Both the position numbers and the translations under genes were made by a program. From Desulfovibrio sp. Marseille-P6017 (GTDB taxonomy: Bacteria; Bacillota_A; Clostridia; Peptostreptococcales; Peptostreptococcaceae), in assembly GCA_900604495.1 (NCBI GenBank), contig UWOR01000024.1:1-24874 (forward strand): a stretch of 24,874 nucleotides of DNA, given 5' to 3'. This document shows, piece after piece, positions 7,211-15,129 of this stretch (position 1 is its first letter; each line of letters starts with the position of its first letter). The notes below the pieces were generated by a model that made no database searches, was not told the origin of the DNA, and saw nothing but the letters and a program-made list of their open reading frames with translations.

Positions 7211-7973
7211 ATTCTTTTATTTCTAATCTTAAGACAACCATTTTTTCATTTTTATTTAAATTCTTTTGAATAGATTTTTCGATTTTATCTTTACTTTTAT
7301 TAAGCTTTGGTGAGTAAGTTTTATATTTTCCATTTACTTTTATTCCCCTTGTAAATACAATAATTGGAATGTCTTCATTTACATTTAAATCTATATCTTG
7401 AGCAAATGCTGCTTCATTATAATTTGTAGGACAGTAATATTTTGTACTTTCTAGGATTTTATTATTTTGAACAAGATGTATTGCCATATCTCTTTTACTT
7501 CCTCCACCCATAAAAGTATCTTCATAAATTATTTGTAGCTTAGGTGTTCCTAAAATATCTTTTGACAATAGTTCTTCTGTACTTACTTTTTTATCTCCTT
7601 CATAAAAATCTGAATATAATTTTATATTATACGGTTTAGCTAATTTCAATCTACTTATTTCCATTAATTCTGGACAAATTATATTCATCTGTTTCTCTAT
7701 TTCAAGACTTTCATCACTTCCTGATGAATATTTATATATATTAAAATCACCAGTAGGCTTTTTTCTAAGAGCATTTTCTATATCTTTTTCAAATCCTCCA
7801 TCATTAAAATATACATCAATCTTTTCCTCAATTACTTTAGGACTATCTTGTTCTTCAATACCTATAGACATTTGAGAGAATATATATATTAATGATGTTG
7901 GTATAATTGCAATTAGAGCCGATAATATAATTATACAAGCAAAAACTTTCTTATTATTTTTTATTATTTTCAT
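7209..7973 (-). CDS. Membrane-anchored extracytoplasmic protein of sigma operon
   Basis: A 254-aa protein with a basic N terminus and one hydrophobic segment (residues about 9-33), followed by a hydrophilic domain, so probably anchored with its C-terminal bulk outside the cell. There is no lipobox and no catalytic motif I recognise. It is the last gene of a four-gene minus-strand operon, 2 bp after the zinc-ribbon gene. By position it could be a sensor, effector or target of the ECF sigma factor. Function unknown. Confidence 0.7.
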   Translation of the reverse strand: MKIIKNNKKVFACIIILSALIAIIPTSLIYIFSQMSIGIEEQDSPKVIEEKIDVYFNDGGFEKDIENALRKKPTGDFNIYKYSSGSDESLEIEKQMNIICPELMEISRLKLAKPYNIKLYSDFYEGDKKVSTEELLSKDILGTPKLQIIYEDTFMGGGSKRDMAIHLVQNNKILESTKYYCPTNYNEAAFAQDIDLNVNEDIPIIVFTRGIKVNGKYKTYSPKLNKSKDKIEKSIQKNLNKNEKMVVLRLEIKE

Positions 7974-7975
7974 AA

Positions 7976-8353
7976 TTACTCTCCCTCTATTTTATCATTA
8001 CAGTATGGACAGTATTTCCATTCATCTTTCAATGGGCTACCACAAGTTTTACACTTTTCCTTTAACTTCACTCCACAATTTGGGCAAGAAGAAAAACTAC
8101 TGTATATTTTAACTTTGCAGTTAGGACATTTTGATGAAAATGCTCTTGTTACTAATAAATAAGCTATTAACGGTAATGGCAGTAATATAGGTAAAAAAGT
8201 TGGTGTTAGTGCTAATATAGCCCATAGTATTCCCCACTTATCTTCTCTTTTTTTACTATCTAGATATATCCATACAACTTGACCTATTGTAAATACTATT
8301 ATTAAAAAAAACACAATAAACATAATCATAATTTGCTTACTACCTATTAACAT
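7976..8353 (-). CDS. Two-TM zinc-ribbon protein, YxlD-like sigma operon partner
   Basis: A 125-aa protein with membrane segments at about residues 8-30 and 41-67. The linker WIYLDSKKREDKWGILW is typical of the PLDc_N/YxlD group. A cytoplasmic tail carries four cysteine pairs: CPNC (76-79), CPNC (90-93), CKTC (101-104) and CPYC (115-118), enough for two zinc ribbons. In Bacillus, YxlC and YxlD together hold the ECF factor SigY inactive at the membrane; the order here (sigma, small two-TM protein, this protein) matches. It overlaps the previous gene by 7 nt. The zinc-ribbon tail is an addition to plain YxlD and might be the sensing part. The anti-sigma role is inferred from gene order. Confidence 0.68.
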   Translation of the reverse strand: MLIGSKQIMIMFIVFFLIIVFTIGQVVWIYLDSKKREDKWGILWAILALTPTFLPILLPLPLIAYLLVTRAFSSKCPNCKVKIYSSFSSCPNCGVKLKEKCKTCGSPLKDEWKYCPYCNDKIEGE

Positions 8354-8631
8354 AAATTCCCCTCTCTCTTTTCTATTAAAACTACTGATAATACTAACAA
8401 TACGAAAATATATATTTTCATTCCAAATTTCACTAAATTATTTGCTCCAAATAAAATCACAAATAAACCTTGACCTAAAACTGATGTAATTATCATTAAT
8501 GCAAAACAAATAACTAGTAGTTTATTTTTTCTTTTTTCCTTTATTTTAGATGCTTTTTCAACTATAGCTAAAGTATCTATTTCTTTTATATAATCTATTG
8601 CTTTTAAATTATCATCTTTTAAATAATCCAA
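8347..8631 (-). CDS. Probable anti-sigma membrane protein, YxlC-like
   Basis: A 94-aa protein with a charged cytoplasmic N-terminal helix region (about residues 1-36) and two membrane segments (about 37-60 and 69-86). It follows the sigma gene by 14 bp and overlaps the next gene, so it is cotranslated. Size, topology and position match YxlC (DUF5345-like), which sequesters SigY in Bacillus. Similarity at sequence level is weak from inspection alone, so the call rests on topology and context. Confidence 0.6.
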   Translation of the reverse strand: MDYLKDDNLKAIDYIKEIDTLAIVEKASKIKEKRKNKLLVICFALMIITSVLGQGLFVILFGANNLVKFGMKIYIFVLLVLSVVLIEKREGNLC

Positions 8632-8645
8632 TTTATAACCTCCTT

Positions 8646-9161
8646 TTAGCTTAATATTTCTCTTAGTTTTTTAATAGTATTATGAATTCTAGATTTTGTA
8701 GTACCACTAGATACTTTAAGTATTTCTGATATTTCTTCTATTGAATAACCATAATAATGTTTCAAAATAAATGATATTCGTTTTTCATAAGGCATATTAT
8801 TTAAATGATTTAATGCTTCTTTGAACCTAATATGATTTATCAAATCTTCTTCTCCATAATGACTAACTTTAAATTCAAAATTATAATTTTCTGTTCTTAC
8901 CTTATTTTTTCTAAGATAATTCTTATAAGTATTTATGCCTATTGTAATTAAATAACTTGAAAATTTGCTATCGCCTCTAAACTTAGTTATATTTAGAGAG
9001 GCTTTTAACAAAGTGTCTTGCACTAAATCTTCTGCCAAATCTTTATCTCCTGTCAATTTTATTAAAAATCCATAGAGCATTTGATAGTTATTTTGCAGTA
9101 ATAAATTTAAACAATATTTATTTCCCTGCCTCGCTTTATCTAAAAGCTCTTTATCCTCCAA
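8646..9161 (-). CDS. ECF-type RNA polymerase sigma factor
   Basis: A sigma-70 family factor with only regions 2 and 4. Region 2 is visible as NYQMLYGFLIKLTGDKDLAE then DLVQDTLLKA and FRGDSKFSSYLITIGINTY. Region 4 is the C-terminal helix-turn-helix (YGYSIEEISEILKVSSGTTK then SRIHNTIKKLREIL). I chose TTG at 9161 because GAGGTG lies 10 bases upstream and the product then begins MEDKELLDKARQGN, a standard ECF start (171 aa). An ATG at 9179 adds six residues but has no SD. It is the first gene of an operon with three membrane proteins, like sigY of Bacillus. No cognate promoter could be picked with confidence in 9180-9360. Confidence 0.9.
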   Translation of the reverse strand: MEDKELLDKARQGNKYCLNLLLQNNYQMLYGFLIKLTGDKDLAEDLVQDTLLKASLNITKFRGDSKFSSYLITIGINTYKNYLRKNKVRTENYNFEFKVSHYGEEDLINHIRFKEALNHLNNMPYEKRISFILKHYYGYSIEEISEILKVSSGTTKSRIHNTIKKLREILS

Positions 9162-9428
9162 AACTAATAAACACCTCATCCCATTTTTTAACTTACTATT
9201 TTGCTATATACTATTAAGACACATAAATCTAAAAAAAGTTCATTTTAAAATTATAGTTTTAATTGAATATGTTAAGTTATATTGAAAGTCATTTTTATAG
9301 TTAGTTCACATTATATAACAATTGCGAAGTTAATTATATTGTATCATTTTCAACACTCATTTAAAACATAGCCTATTGTTAAAATACAGGAGCTACAGCT
9401 GACAGCAACAACGACATAGCTATGCACC

Positions 9429-9457
9429 AGATATAAATTAATACTTAATTTATATCT
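9429..9457. repeat. 13-bp perfect hairpin with 3-base loop
   Basis: AGATATAAATTAA and TTAATTTATATCT flank loop TAC. First of a series of triloop hairpins in a gene-free region. A small palindrome CATAGCTATG lies just before it (9415-9424). Confidence 0.75.
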
Positions 9458-9579
9458 AATACTAATATATTGATAAATTTTTTAATAAATAGTTATAAAT
9501 ATACTACCAAATATGTATTATATAGTAGAATTTTTTGGCCGTCAGGGAGTACCCCCCAGGTAGCCAATTTCAAAATTCG

Positions 9580-9612
9580 ACGCCTTGATATAACTGCGTT
9601 ATATCAAGGCGT
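9580..9612. repeat. 15-bp perfect hairpin with TGC loop
   Basis: ACGCCTTGATATAAC and GTTATATCAAGGCGT flank loop TGC. It abuts the long inverted repeat that follows. It contains CTTGATA, which resembles the nick sequence of pC194-type rolling-circle origins, but no matching Rep is encoded here, so I give that little weight. No T run follows. Confidence 0.85.
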
Positions 9613-9747
9613 GGCGTAGGGACCCCCCCACTTCGGGTAAATGCTGAACTTTGAATTTTAGTTTACTTTATATTTTTGGGAAAAATATAAAACAAACTAA
9701 AATTAACAAAGTTAGCATTTCCTAGCCTCGCGGGGCCCCCTACGCCA
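9612..9747. repeat. Long imperfect inverted repeat with C-rich/G-rich ends
   Basis: Arms of about 65 nt run from TGGCGTAGGG to CCCCCTACGCCA around a centre near 9679. The middle pairs AAATGCTGAACTTTGAATT with AATTAACAAAGTTAGCATTT. It includes the GC-rich tracts GGACCCCCCC and GCGGGGCCCCC, striking in this AT-rich plasmid. It has no coding capacity. Candidate origin, transfer origin or structured RNA. Confidence 0.8.
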
Positions 9748-9751
9748 TCGA

Positions 9752-9849
9752 GAATTTTAGATTTAAATTGCCCCCAAAAAAAATGCTACACACGTACCTG
9801 CGGTACTTAGTGTGCATTTTCTAAGGGGGCAATCTTAAATCAAAAATTC
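9752..9849. repeat. Interrupted hairpin with TGC loop
   Basis: Nested pairings are GAATTTT/AAAATTC, GATTTAA/TTAAATC, TTGCCCCC/GGGGGCAA, and GTACC/GGTAC around loop TGC (9799-9801). Same loop sequence as the hairpin at 9580. Confidence 0.75.
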
Positions 9850-9945
9850 AATCAACTGCATCGTTTCATATAAAGGTTTTTTGGGTTATCAGGTATCCGA
9901 AATTTATTTTTTAAATTTATACTTTTATTTATAAAAAATCATTTA

Positions 9946-9975
9946 CTCCAAATGCACCTTACGTCACATTTGGAG
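9946..9975. repeat. Inverted repeat leading into the 15-bp array
   Basis: CTCCAAATG (9946-9954) and CATTTGGAG (9967-9975) flank a 12-base loop. The right arm merges into the first unit of the tandem array. Confidence 0.65.
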
Positions 9976-10062
9976 CCAAGACCAAATGAGCCAAGACCCA
10001 GGGAGCCAAGACCCAGGGAGCCAAGACCCAGGGAGGCAGGATCACAGGAGGCAATTACGCTT
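9973..10062 (+). repeat. Tandem array of 15-bp repeats (iteron-like)
   Basis: GAG recurs exactly every 15 bases at 9973, 9988, 10003, 10018, 10033 and 10048. Three central units are identical (GAGCCAAGACCCAGG). The first ends CAAAT and the last two have decayed (GAGGCAGGATCACAG, GAGGCAATTACGC). There are no spacers, so it is not a CRISPR. Direct arrays like this usually bind a replication or transfer initiator. It lies 140 bp upstream of the replication-relaxation-like gene, the most likely binding partner. Confidence 0.85.
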
Positions 10063-10127
10063 TTTTTAGAAAAAAAAGCTTGGCAAAAAAAATGATCCCA
10101 GGCGGAAACTACGCTTTTAGAAAAAGC
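10059..10127. repeat. Twin A/T hairpins in a repeated unit
   Basis: GCTTTTTTT/AAAAAAAGC around AGA (10059-10079) and GCTTTT/AAAAGC around AGA (10113-10127) sit in two related units, each preceded by (T)TACGC or CTACGC and followed by TTGGCAAAA or TTAGCAAAA. They continue the structured region into the leader of the gene at 10201. Confidence 0.65.
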
Positions 10128-10200
10128 TTAGCAAAAGGATTAATGGAGGCGGGACTACTAATTAATACTATCTATTCTTAATAAAGGGGGGGATTATACT

Positions 10201-10866
10201 ATGACAAGTAGAGTTAGAAATAAAGATAAAATTGTTAAACAAAATATTGATACTACTCTTGAACCAACTGAAGCGGATGAAGAAATTCTCCACATGGCAT
10301 ATTTGAACGGTGCGATATCTTATCAATTCATGATAGATGAAAAAGGCTATACTACAAAGAGATTTAGACGTTTTAAAAAATTAAAACATATAAAAATTCA
10401 TACGGAAGAAGTTGAAAATCCAAAAACAAATAAAGTTGAAAAGAAATATTTATTCAGTTTGAGTAAGGAAGGCAGAGCCTATGCAGCAAAACGTGGATGG
10501 GGAGCATTTTGCCAGCACCTAAATGGTTATGAGCATACGTTGAAGGGGGAACAGTTACTAAATAAATTGGTAACTAAAGAAAATATAAGTTTAAATAGTA
10601 TAATAAATGAAAATCAACAAAAGCAACTATACTCAGCAACGATAGATGATGCAAAGGAAAAGTTAGATATATTAAAAGAAAAAGCACAAACCAAAAAGGA
10701 GAAAAATAAAATAGGATCAATATCAGTTTGTGATTTTTTATATAGAGATAATGATAATAAACTATATTGCTATGAAGTAGTAACAGATAATTATAGAGAA
10801 CATCAAATTAGAAATAAAAAAAACTATGCTAAATACGTGATCGGAGGTGAGTATCGTGAGTTCTAA
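10201..10866 (+). CDS. Replication-relaxation-like protein (wHTH plus nuclease-like domain)
   Basis: A 221-aa protein. The N-terminal half (about residues 20-95) looks like a winged helix that ends FSLSKEGRAYAAKRGW. Then comes an H-containing helix (YEHTLKGEQLLNKLV) and a C-terminal segment with spaced D, E and K residues (CDFLYRD about 177-183, YCYEVV about 190-195, RNKKNYAKY about 205-213). This matches the layout of the Replic_Relax family (PF13814), whose C terminus resembles a PD-(D/E)xK fold. The SD is an unusual run of G's (AAAGGGGGGG) 6-12 bases before the ATG. It lies directly after the 15-bp repeats and overlaps the next gene by 11 nt. Probable initiator or accessory factor acting on the upstream structured DNA. 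Confidence 0.6.
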   Translation: MTSRVRNKDKIVKQNIDTTLEPTEADEEILHMAYLNGAISYQFMIDEKGYTTKRFRRFKKLKHIKIHTEEVENPKTNKVEKKYLFSLSKEGRAYAAKRGWGAFCQHLNGYEHTLKGEQLLNKLVTKENISLNSIINENQQKQLYSATIDDAKEKLDILKEKAQTKKEKNKIGSISVCDFLYRDNDNKLYCYEVVTDNYREHQIRNKKNYAKYVIGGEYREF

Positions 10867-11911
10867 TAAGATAAAACATCTAAGTGATAAAGAAAAAGAA
10901 GAAATGCAAATGAAATTTATAAAAAGGTATCAAGTGGTTTTTGATTTACTGGAAAGGTGTCATATGATAAATCACACGCAACTAGAATTTTTCACAGGTT
11001 TATCAGAGCGTACAAGTAGAAGATTTGCAAATGAGTACCTAGAAAGAAGAGTTGTAAAGATAAATGATAAAATAACTATTTTAGATAAAGAAGATGATAG
11101 ATACAAAAGTGCAGGTAAAGCAGATGAAATATATAAAGAACTCATTGAAAAATTACCTCGTGGGCAAAATACTTTATTAAAATTAAAAAATAGAGCATTT
11201 AATTTGTTAGGTAGTACCAATAGAGAAATATCTGCATCTTCTACTAAACTAGATAATGCCAATCTAAGAGCAATTGAATATAAATTAAGAAAAGAATCAG
11301 ATTTAAAAGAAACTGAGAATATAAAAAAATATTTACTTGCTGGTGTAAGGTTAACAAGAGATAAAAAATTCTCAAAAGGTATTCTAGATAAGAATAATAA
11401 TGTGATAAATAAAGATAGAGCATACTATGACTTAATGTATTCAGACCTGGTAATGAAAGGATATAACCCTCAAGTATTTCTTAATAAATTTATAATAAAT
11501 AAAATTAAAATAGAGAATAATTCAACAGCATTAATTTATGTAAATTATGTATTTAAAGATACAACACCGAAGCAGATTCCAAGCCATATAGATACTTTAT
11601 TAGCATCATTTGAACTATTAAAGGATCTTAATTATAGAAAATTTAAGACTAATAATATAGATTTGAAGTTTATCTTACAGATATACTCAACAACATGTCT
11701 AAATGTAGCTGCTATTGAAAAGGCAATATTGAATGAGTATAGAGTTTTTAATAATAATTATTACTCGATAGAGCATCAAGTATTTCCAGATAGAAGTGAA
11801 ATTACAACTAAACGGAGCAACCTAGATGTATACTATGAAAGGCTATTTAATAAGACCAATAAATATTTTATTTATGATGAACAAGATAAAAGGTTTAAAA
11901 TATATTACTAA
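10856..11911 (+). CDS. HTH-containing protein, partner of the 10201 gene
   Basis: About 351 aa; I do not recognise the family. Residues about 20-70 look like a helix-turn-helix (HMINHTQLEFFTGLSERTSR), the rest is mixed alpha/beta and basic. I chose GTG at 10856 because GGAGGTGA lies just upstream; an in-frame GTG at 10847 would sit inside that SD. It overlaps the upstream gene by 11 nt, so the two are coupled and probably work together on the structured region before them. A terminator at 11942 closes the two-gene unit. Confidence 0.72.
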   Translation: MSSNKIKHLSDKEKEEMQMKFIKRYQVVFDLLERCHMINHTQLEFFTGLSERTSRRFANEYLERRVVKINDKITILDKEDDRYKSAGKADEIYKELIEKLPRGQNTLLKLKNRAFNLLGSTNREISASSTKLDNANLRAIEYKLRKESDLKETENIKKYLLAGVRLTRDKKFSKGILDKNNNVINKDRAYYDLMYSDLVMKGYNPQVFLNKFIINKIKIENNSTALIYVNYVFKDTTPKQIPSHIDTLLASFELLKDLNYRKFKTNNIDLKFILQIYSTTCLNVAAIEKAILNEYRVFNNNYYSIEHQVFPDRSEITTKRSNLDVYYERLFNKTNKYFIYDEQDKRFKIYY

Positions 11912-11941
11912 AACTATAAATTTTACTGTTGCACAAGGAAC

Positions 11942-11993
11942 AATAAAAAGGTGGTAGATACTGATTATATCAATATTTATCACCTTTTTTATT
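11942..11993 (+). terminator. Terminator of the 10201-10856 operon
   Basis: AATAAAAAGGTG pairs with CACCTTTTTTATT, with an inner stem TGAT/ATCA. The T run is inside the right arm. Confidence 0.82.
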
Positions 11994-12131
11994 AGGGTGT
12001 TTAATACAACTTATCTAGAGCGTAAAAAAATTTAATAAAAAATATATTTATATATTTTTTATTAATAAATGGCAATACTTTTCAAAAAAAATAATCCTGG
12101 TATACTATCTTAAAAAGGAGGTATAACATAG

Positions 12132-13592
12132 ATGAATAAAAAATTAACTAAAGGTGAAATTAAGAAAAAAATAACAGATTTAATAAAAGATAAATTATTC
12201 GTTTTAGGCAAGAAAGATATACTAGAAACGCTTGAACGTTTAAATATAGATATAAATACAGAAATCAGTAAAGATGATTTAATAGCACATATTAATAATA
12301 AAATATCAAAAAAGAAAACCACTATATACTATGAATTATATAAAGACCATAAAAAATACTTTGGTATAGGTCCAAGTACGGTTGAGGATTTATTAAATAT
12401 AAGCAAATATGAACGTTTAAAATTACAAAAGCATAATAGGCTTCCTATAAATTATTACTTTGAATGTAAAATGCGAAGAAATTATGTTGATGTACCTATG
12501 TACGATATAGAATTTGTGCTAAGTAAGATAGGTACAGAGTACGTTGTTAAGTCTCTTACAGCAATAGATAAAGTAAGTAAAGAGAAAGCAATGATGAATA
12601 GAAAAATAAAGCAGAAAGAAGAACGAGATTTATCTAAGTTAGATAAATCTATAGCAAAAATAGAATCAAAAAATAATAGACTAATTAATAAAATATTCAA
12701 ATCAAATAAATACATACATTATCATAATAACGTTGAGGATTTAAAAAATGCTATAATGAATCTGGTAAAAAATGAATGTATATTTAAAAGCAAATCTAAA
12801 ACTTTATGCTGGAATAAGGATTATAAACTAATAGCATATAACACTATGAAAGCAACAATATCACATGAAAAGTCTAAGATGAAGTTATCAATAACATTTA
12901 TCCCATTAACTAAGCTTAGTAAGAATACCGATGAAGTTACAAAATTAATTTCATTAATGGATATACAAGTTATACGAGAAGATCTTATATCTATTGAAAA
13001 AGAAAAAAGCAAGGCTATAGAAGATATAAAAAATAAAATAATTATATTTGATACTGAAACTACAGATTTATCACCAGGGCAAATTTGTCAGCTAAGTTAT
13101 TTTATATTAGATAGAGATAACCTTAAAGATGGGATAAAACTTGCAAGAAATATGTTTTTTAACGTAGATAAAGTATCTTCATCAGCATTTAATGTTCATG
13201 GTTTATCTGAGGTTACTTTAGCTGAACGAAGTCAATTTTATACATTTAAAGACTATGCAGATATTATATATAATGATTTTGAAAATTCATATATAGTAGG
13301 TCACAATTTAGATTTTGATGAAGAATTTTTATTTTATGAATTAGAGAAGTCTATAAATAAAGTACCTAATATAAGTGGAGGATGCTGTACTATGAATTTC
13401 TATACAGATATACTTCAAATACCTCATTACTATGGCTATAAATGGCCTAAATTAGAAGAGGTTACAGAATTTTTAGCTATATCTGATTCAACTATTAAAG
13501 AATTAGCAATAAGTCAATTTAATGAATGTAACAACTATCATGATGCAAGATTTGATTTAGCAGCAACTTACTTAATTTATATAAAACTATAA
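12132..13592 (+). CDS. DnaQ-like 3'-5' exonuclease with N-terminal DNA-binding region
   Basis: A 486-aa protein. The C-terminal third (about residues 300-486) is a DEDDh exonuclease: Exo I FDTETT (D307, E309), Exo II VGHNLDFD (about 389-396) and Exo III HDARFDLAATY (about 470-480). The first 60 residues have a SAP/Rho-N-like helix-extension-helix look (LGKKDILETLERLNIDI), and residues about 75-125 another possible HTH-like stretch. A lysine-rich helix joins the two. This architecture suggests proofreading or processing of DNA at plasmid replication or repair. The SD AAGGAGG is 10 bases before ATG; a weak promoter (TTTTCA/TATACT) is at 12079-12106. Not a standard polymerase subunit, which is usually about 180-250 aa. 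Confidence 0.85.
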   Translation: MNKKLTKGEIKKKITDLIKDKLFVLGKKDILETLERLNIDINTEISKDDLIAHINNKISKKKTTIYYELYKDHKKYFGIGPSTVEDLLNISKYERLKLQKHNRLPINYYFECKMRRNYVDVPMYDIEFVLSKIGTEYVVKSLTAIDKVSKEKAMMNRKIKQKEERDLSKLDKSIAKIESKNNRLINKIFKSNKYIHYHNNVEDLKNAIMNLVKNECIFKSKSKTLCWNKDYKLIAYNTMKATISHEKSKMKLSITFIPLTKLSKNTDEVTKLISLMDIQVIREDLISIEKEKSKAIEDIKNKIIIFDTETTDLSPGQICQLSYFILDRDNLKDGIKLARNMFFNVDKVSSSAFNVHGLSEVTLAERSQFYTFKDYADIIYNDFENSYIVGHNLDFDEEFLFYELEKSINKVPNISGGCCTMNFYTDILQIPHYYGYKWPKLEEVTEFLAISDSTIKELAISQFNECNNYHDARFDLAATYLIYIKL

Positions 13593-13604
13593 TAGTATAA
13601 ATAG

Positions 13605-13639
13605 AAAAATGCACATTATTTAATTAAATGTGCATTTTT
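13605..13639 (+). terminator. Terminator after the exonuclease gene
   Basis: AAAAATGCACATT and AATGTGCATTTTT form a 13-bp perfect stem with an 8-9 base AT loop; works on both strands. Confidence 0.88.
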
Positions 13640-13664
13640 AATTAATTTTTAGTTTTAATATTTT

Positions 13665-13707
13665 TTGACTAAAGCAGGTGCATATGTTAGTATTAATACT
13701 AACATAT
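13665..13707 (+). promoter_or_regulatory. Promoter with overlapping 26-bp palindromic operator (P copy 1)
   Basis: TTGACT (13665-13670), a 17-bp spacer and TAGTAT (13688-13693). A perfect 26-bp palindrome (13682-13707, half-site ATATGTTAGTATT) covers the -10 box and start point, the classic position for a repressor. The same palindrome recurs at 15789. The HTH-bearing product of the gene just downstream is a candidate autorepressor. Confidence 0.78.
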
Positions 13708-13723
13708 ACCAATGGAGGTTAAC

Positions 13724-14875
13724 ATGAATATAAAAGATAAAGTTAAATTAGAAAAAATAGAAATTGATGAAATTAAAAATAACTTAATAAAATTAAAGTT
13801 AAAAGAAGAGGATCTTAATAAAGCATATAAAGAATTAAAGAAAGATAAATCTAATAATATAAAAGAAATAAAACAAATAGAAAAAGATAGACTACTAAAC
13901 TTGAAAGCAATAGAAGAAATGGAAGCAGAAATAACTCAAAAAGAAGATGATCTAGTCCATTTTGCAATACATAACGGATATGATATCACAACTGAAGATA
14001 TAGCTATAATACTGGACAGCACGACTGATTACGTAACTAGAAAACTTAAACAAGAAATTGAACATATAAATATTAAAAAATTTGAAACAGAAGAAAATAT
14101 CCTTAATTTCAATAAGTTCAATATACTAGAAATATATAAATTAGATCAAAAAAGTATATTTTTTTATAGAGAAGATGTAAAAGAGTTTATCAAAAATCAC
14201 CTATTTAATGTAGAAGAGAAAACAGTAAAATTAAATATGGAAGGTATCGATTTAGATAGAAATACGATATTAGAAGAATCGAAAAAGTATTTAAAAGAAA
14301 AAGCAAAAAGATATAAATTTAATACTCCTGTGACTGATGAAATTGCAAATAAGATAATGAATAAAGAAATTGTTTTATCTAAAGCATCTACAGTGAGAAC
14401 ATTAGTTTATCAATATAAAGTAATTAAAGATGCTATAAAAATGAAAAAAATAATACAAAAAATATATAAAGATAATCTTGGTTTAATAAAAGATGAAGTG
14501 ATATTAGAACAATATAAATTATTAAATGAATATACAGAATATGAGAGACGTAACTTTACAGATAAAAAAATATCAATAATACATGATATGCAAGTTCAAA
14601 GATATATAAAAGCGAATGGTTATACTAAGTATAATTTTGTATATTCAAATAAGGCTCTAGCATTATTTGATACAACTAAAGCCTTTGGAAAAAATGCAGC
14701 AGATGAAGCAGAAATAATAGCAGCAGATGATAAGAAATTAGAAATAGATAGTGTAGAAAATGGTATATTAACAATAAATGTACCAGAAGCGTTAATACAT
14801 GATAATTTAGAAAATGAAATAAGAAATCATTTGAAGGTAGTAGAATCAAGTTCATTACCTGATAAAAAAAGTTAA
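13724..14875 (+). CDS. Coiled-coil/HTH protein of unknown function
   Basis: A 383-aa protein; family not recognised. Residues about 1-75 form a strong, highly charged coiled coil. Next is a possible helix-turn-helix (TTEDIAIILDSTTDYVTRKL, about 86-105), then a long helical, lysine-rich body and an acidic C terminus. I chose ATG at 13724, with GGAGG 5 bases upstream; the ATG at 13712 would contain the SD. Expression is probably repressed through the 26-bp palindrome over its promoter. Its stop codon lies inside the terminator stem. It could be a plasmid-encoded DNA-bridging or replication regulator. Confidence 0.72.
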   Translation: MNIKDKVKLEKIEIDEIKNNLIKLKLKEEDLNKAYKELKKDKSNNIKEIKQIEKDRLLNLKAIEEMEAEITQKEDDLVHFAIHNGYDITTEDIAIILDSTTDYVTRKLKQEIEHINIKKFETEENILNFNKFNILEIYKLDQKSIFFYREDVKEFIKNHLFNVEEKTVKLNMEGIDLDRNTILEESKKYLKEKAKRYKFNTPVTDEIANKIMNKEIVLSKASTVRTLVYQYKVIKDAIKMKKIIQKIYKDNLGLIKDEVILEQYKLLNEYTEYERRNFTDKKISIIHDMQVQRYIKANGYTKYNFVYSNKALALFDTTKAFGKNAADEAEIIAADDKKLEIDSVENGILTINVPEALIHDNLENEIRNHLKVVESSSLPDKKS

Positions 14876-14907
14876 GAGAAAATATAAAATTTCTCTTAAC
14901 TTTTTTT
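14864..14907. terminator. Bidirectional terminator overlapping a stop codon
   Basis: GTTAAGAGAAA and TTTCTCTTAAC, extended by A7 and T7, give up to 18 bp around AATATAAAA-type loop bases. The TAA stop of the preceding gene (14873-14875) is inside the left arm. Confidence 0.88.
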
Positions 14908-15089
14908 ATACAAACATATTCCATAAAAGTATACTAGGAGTGGAAGAAAATAAATGGAATTGTAAAAAATGATGAAGATTATAAAAAATATAATAAATGC
15001 TTAGATTTCAATGTTTTATAAATAGAATTTTAAATAATAAATATAAATTAAAAATTCCGTTGAATTACATATACTTTTGGTGGAAAAAA

Positions 15090-15117
15090 TGGTATAATAA
15101 ATTATATATAATTTATT
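15090..15117 (+). promoter_or_regulatory. Extended -10 promoter and AT palindrome before resolvase
   Basis: TGG-TATAAT (15090-15098) fits an extended -10 promoter without a good -35 box. A 22-bp AT-only palindrome (15096-15117) spans the start region and ends just before the SD GGAGGG. It may be an operator or simply AT-rich symmetry. Bases 14908-15089 show no gene. Confidence 0.42.
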
Positions 15118-15129
15118 GGAGGGATTAAA

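Noticed and set aside
9580..9612. Rolling-circle double-strand origin (CTTGATA in a hairpin)
   Set aside because: The seven-base match is short, and no HUH-type Rep is encoded on the plasmid.
9973..10062. CRISPR array
   Set aside because: The 15-bp units are directly adjacent with no spacers, and there are no cas genes.
12110..13012. Minus-strand frames inside the exonuclease gene
   Set aside because: Low-complexity I/L/S/F products typical of the antisense of K/D/N-rich genes; the plus-strand gene has clear catalytic motifs.
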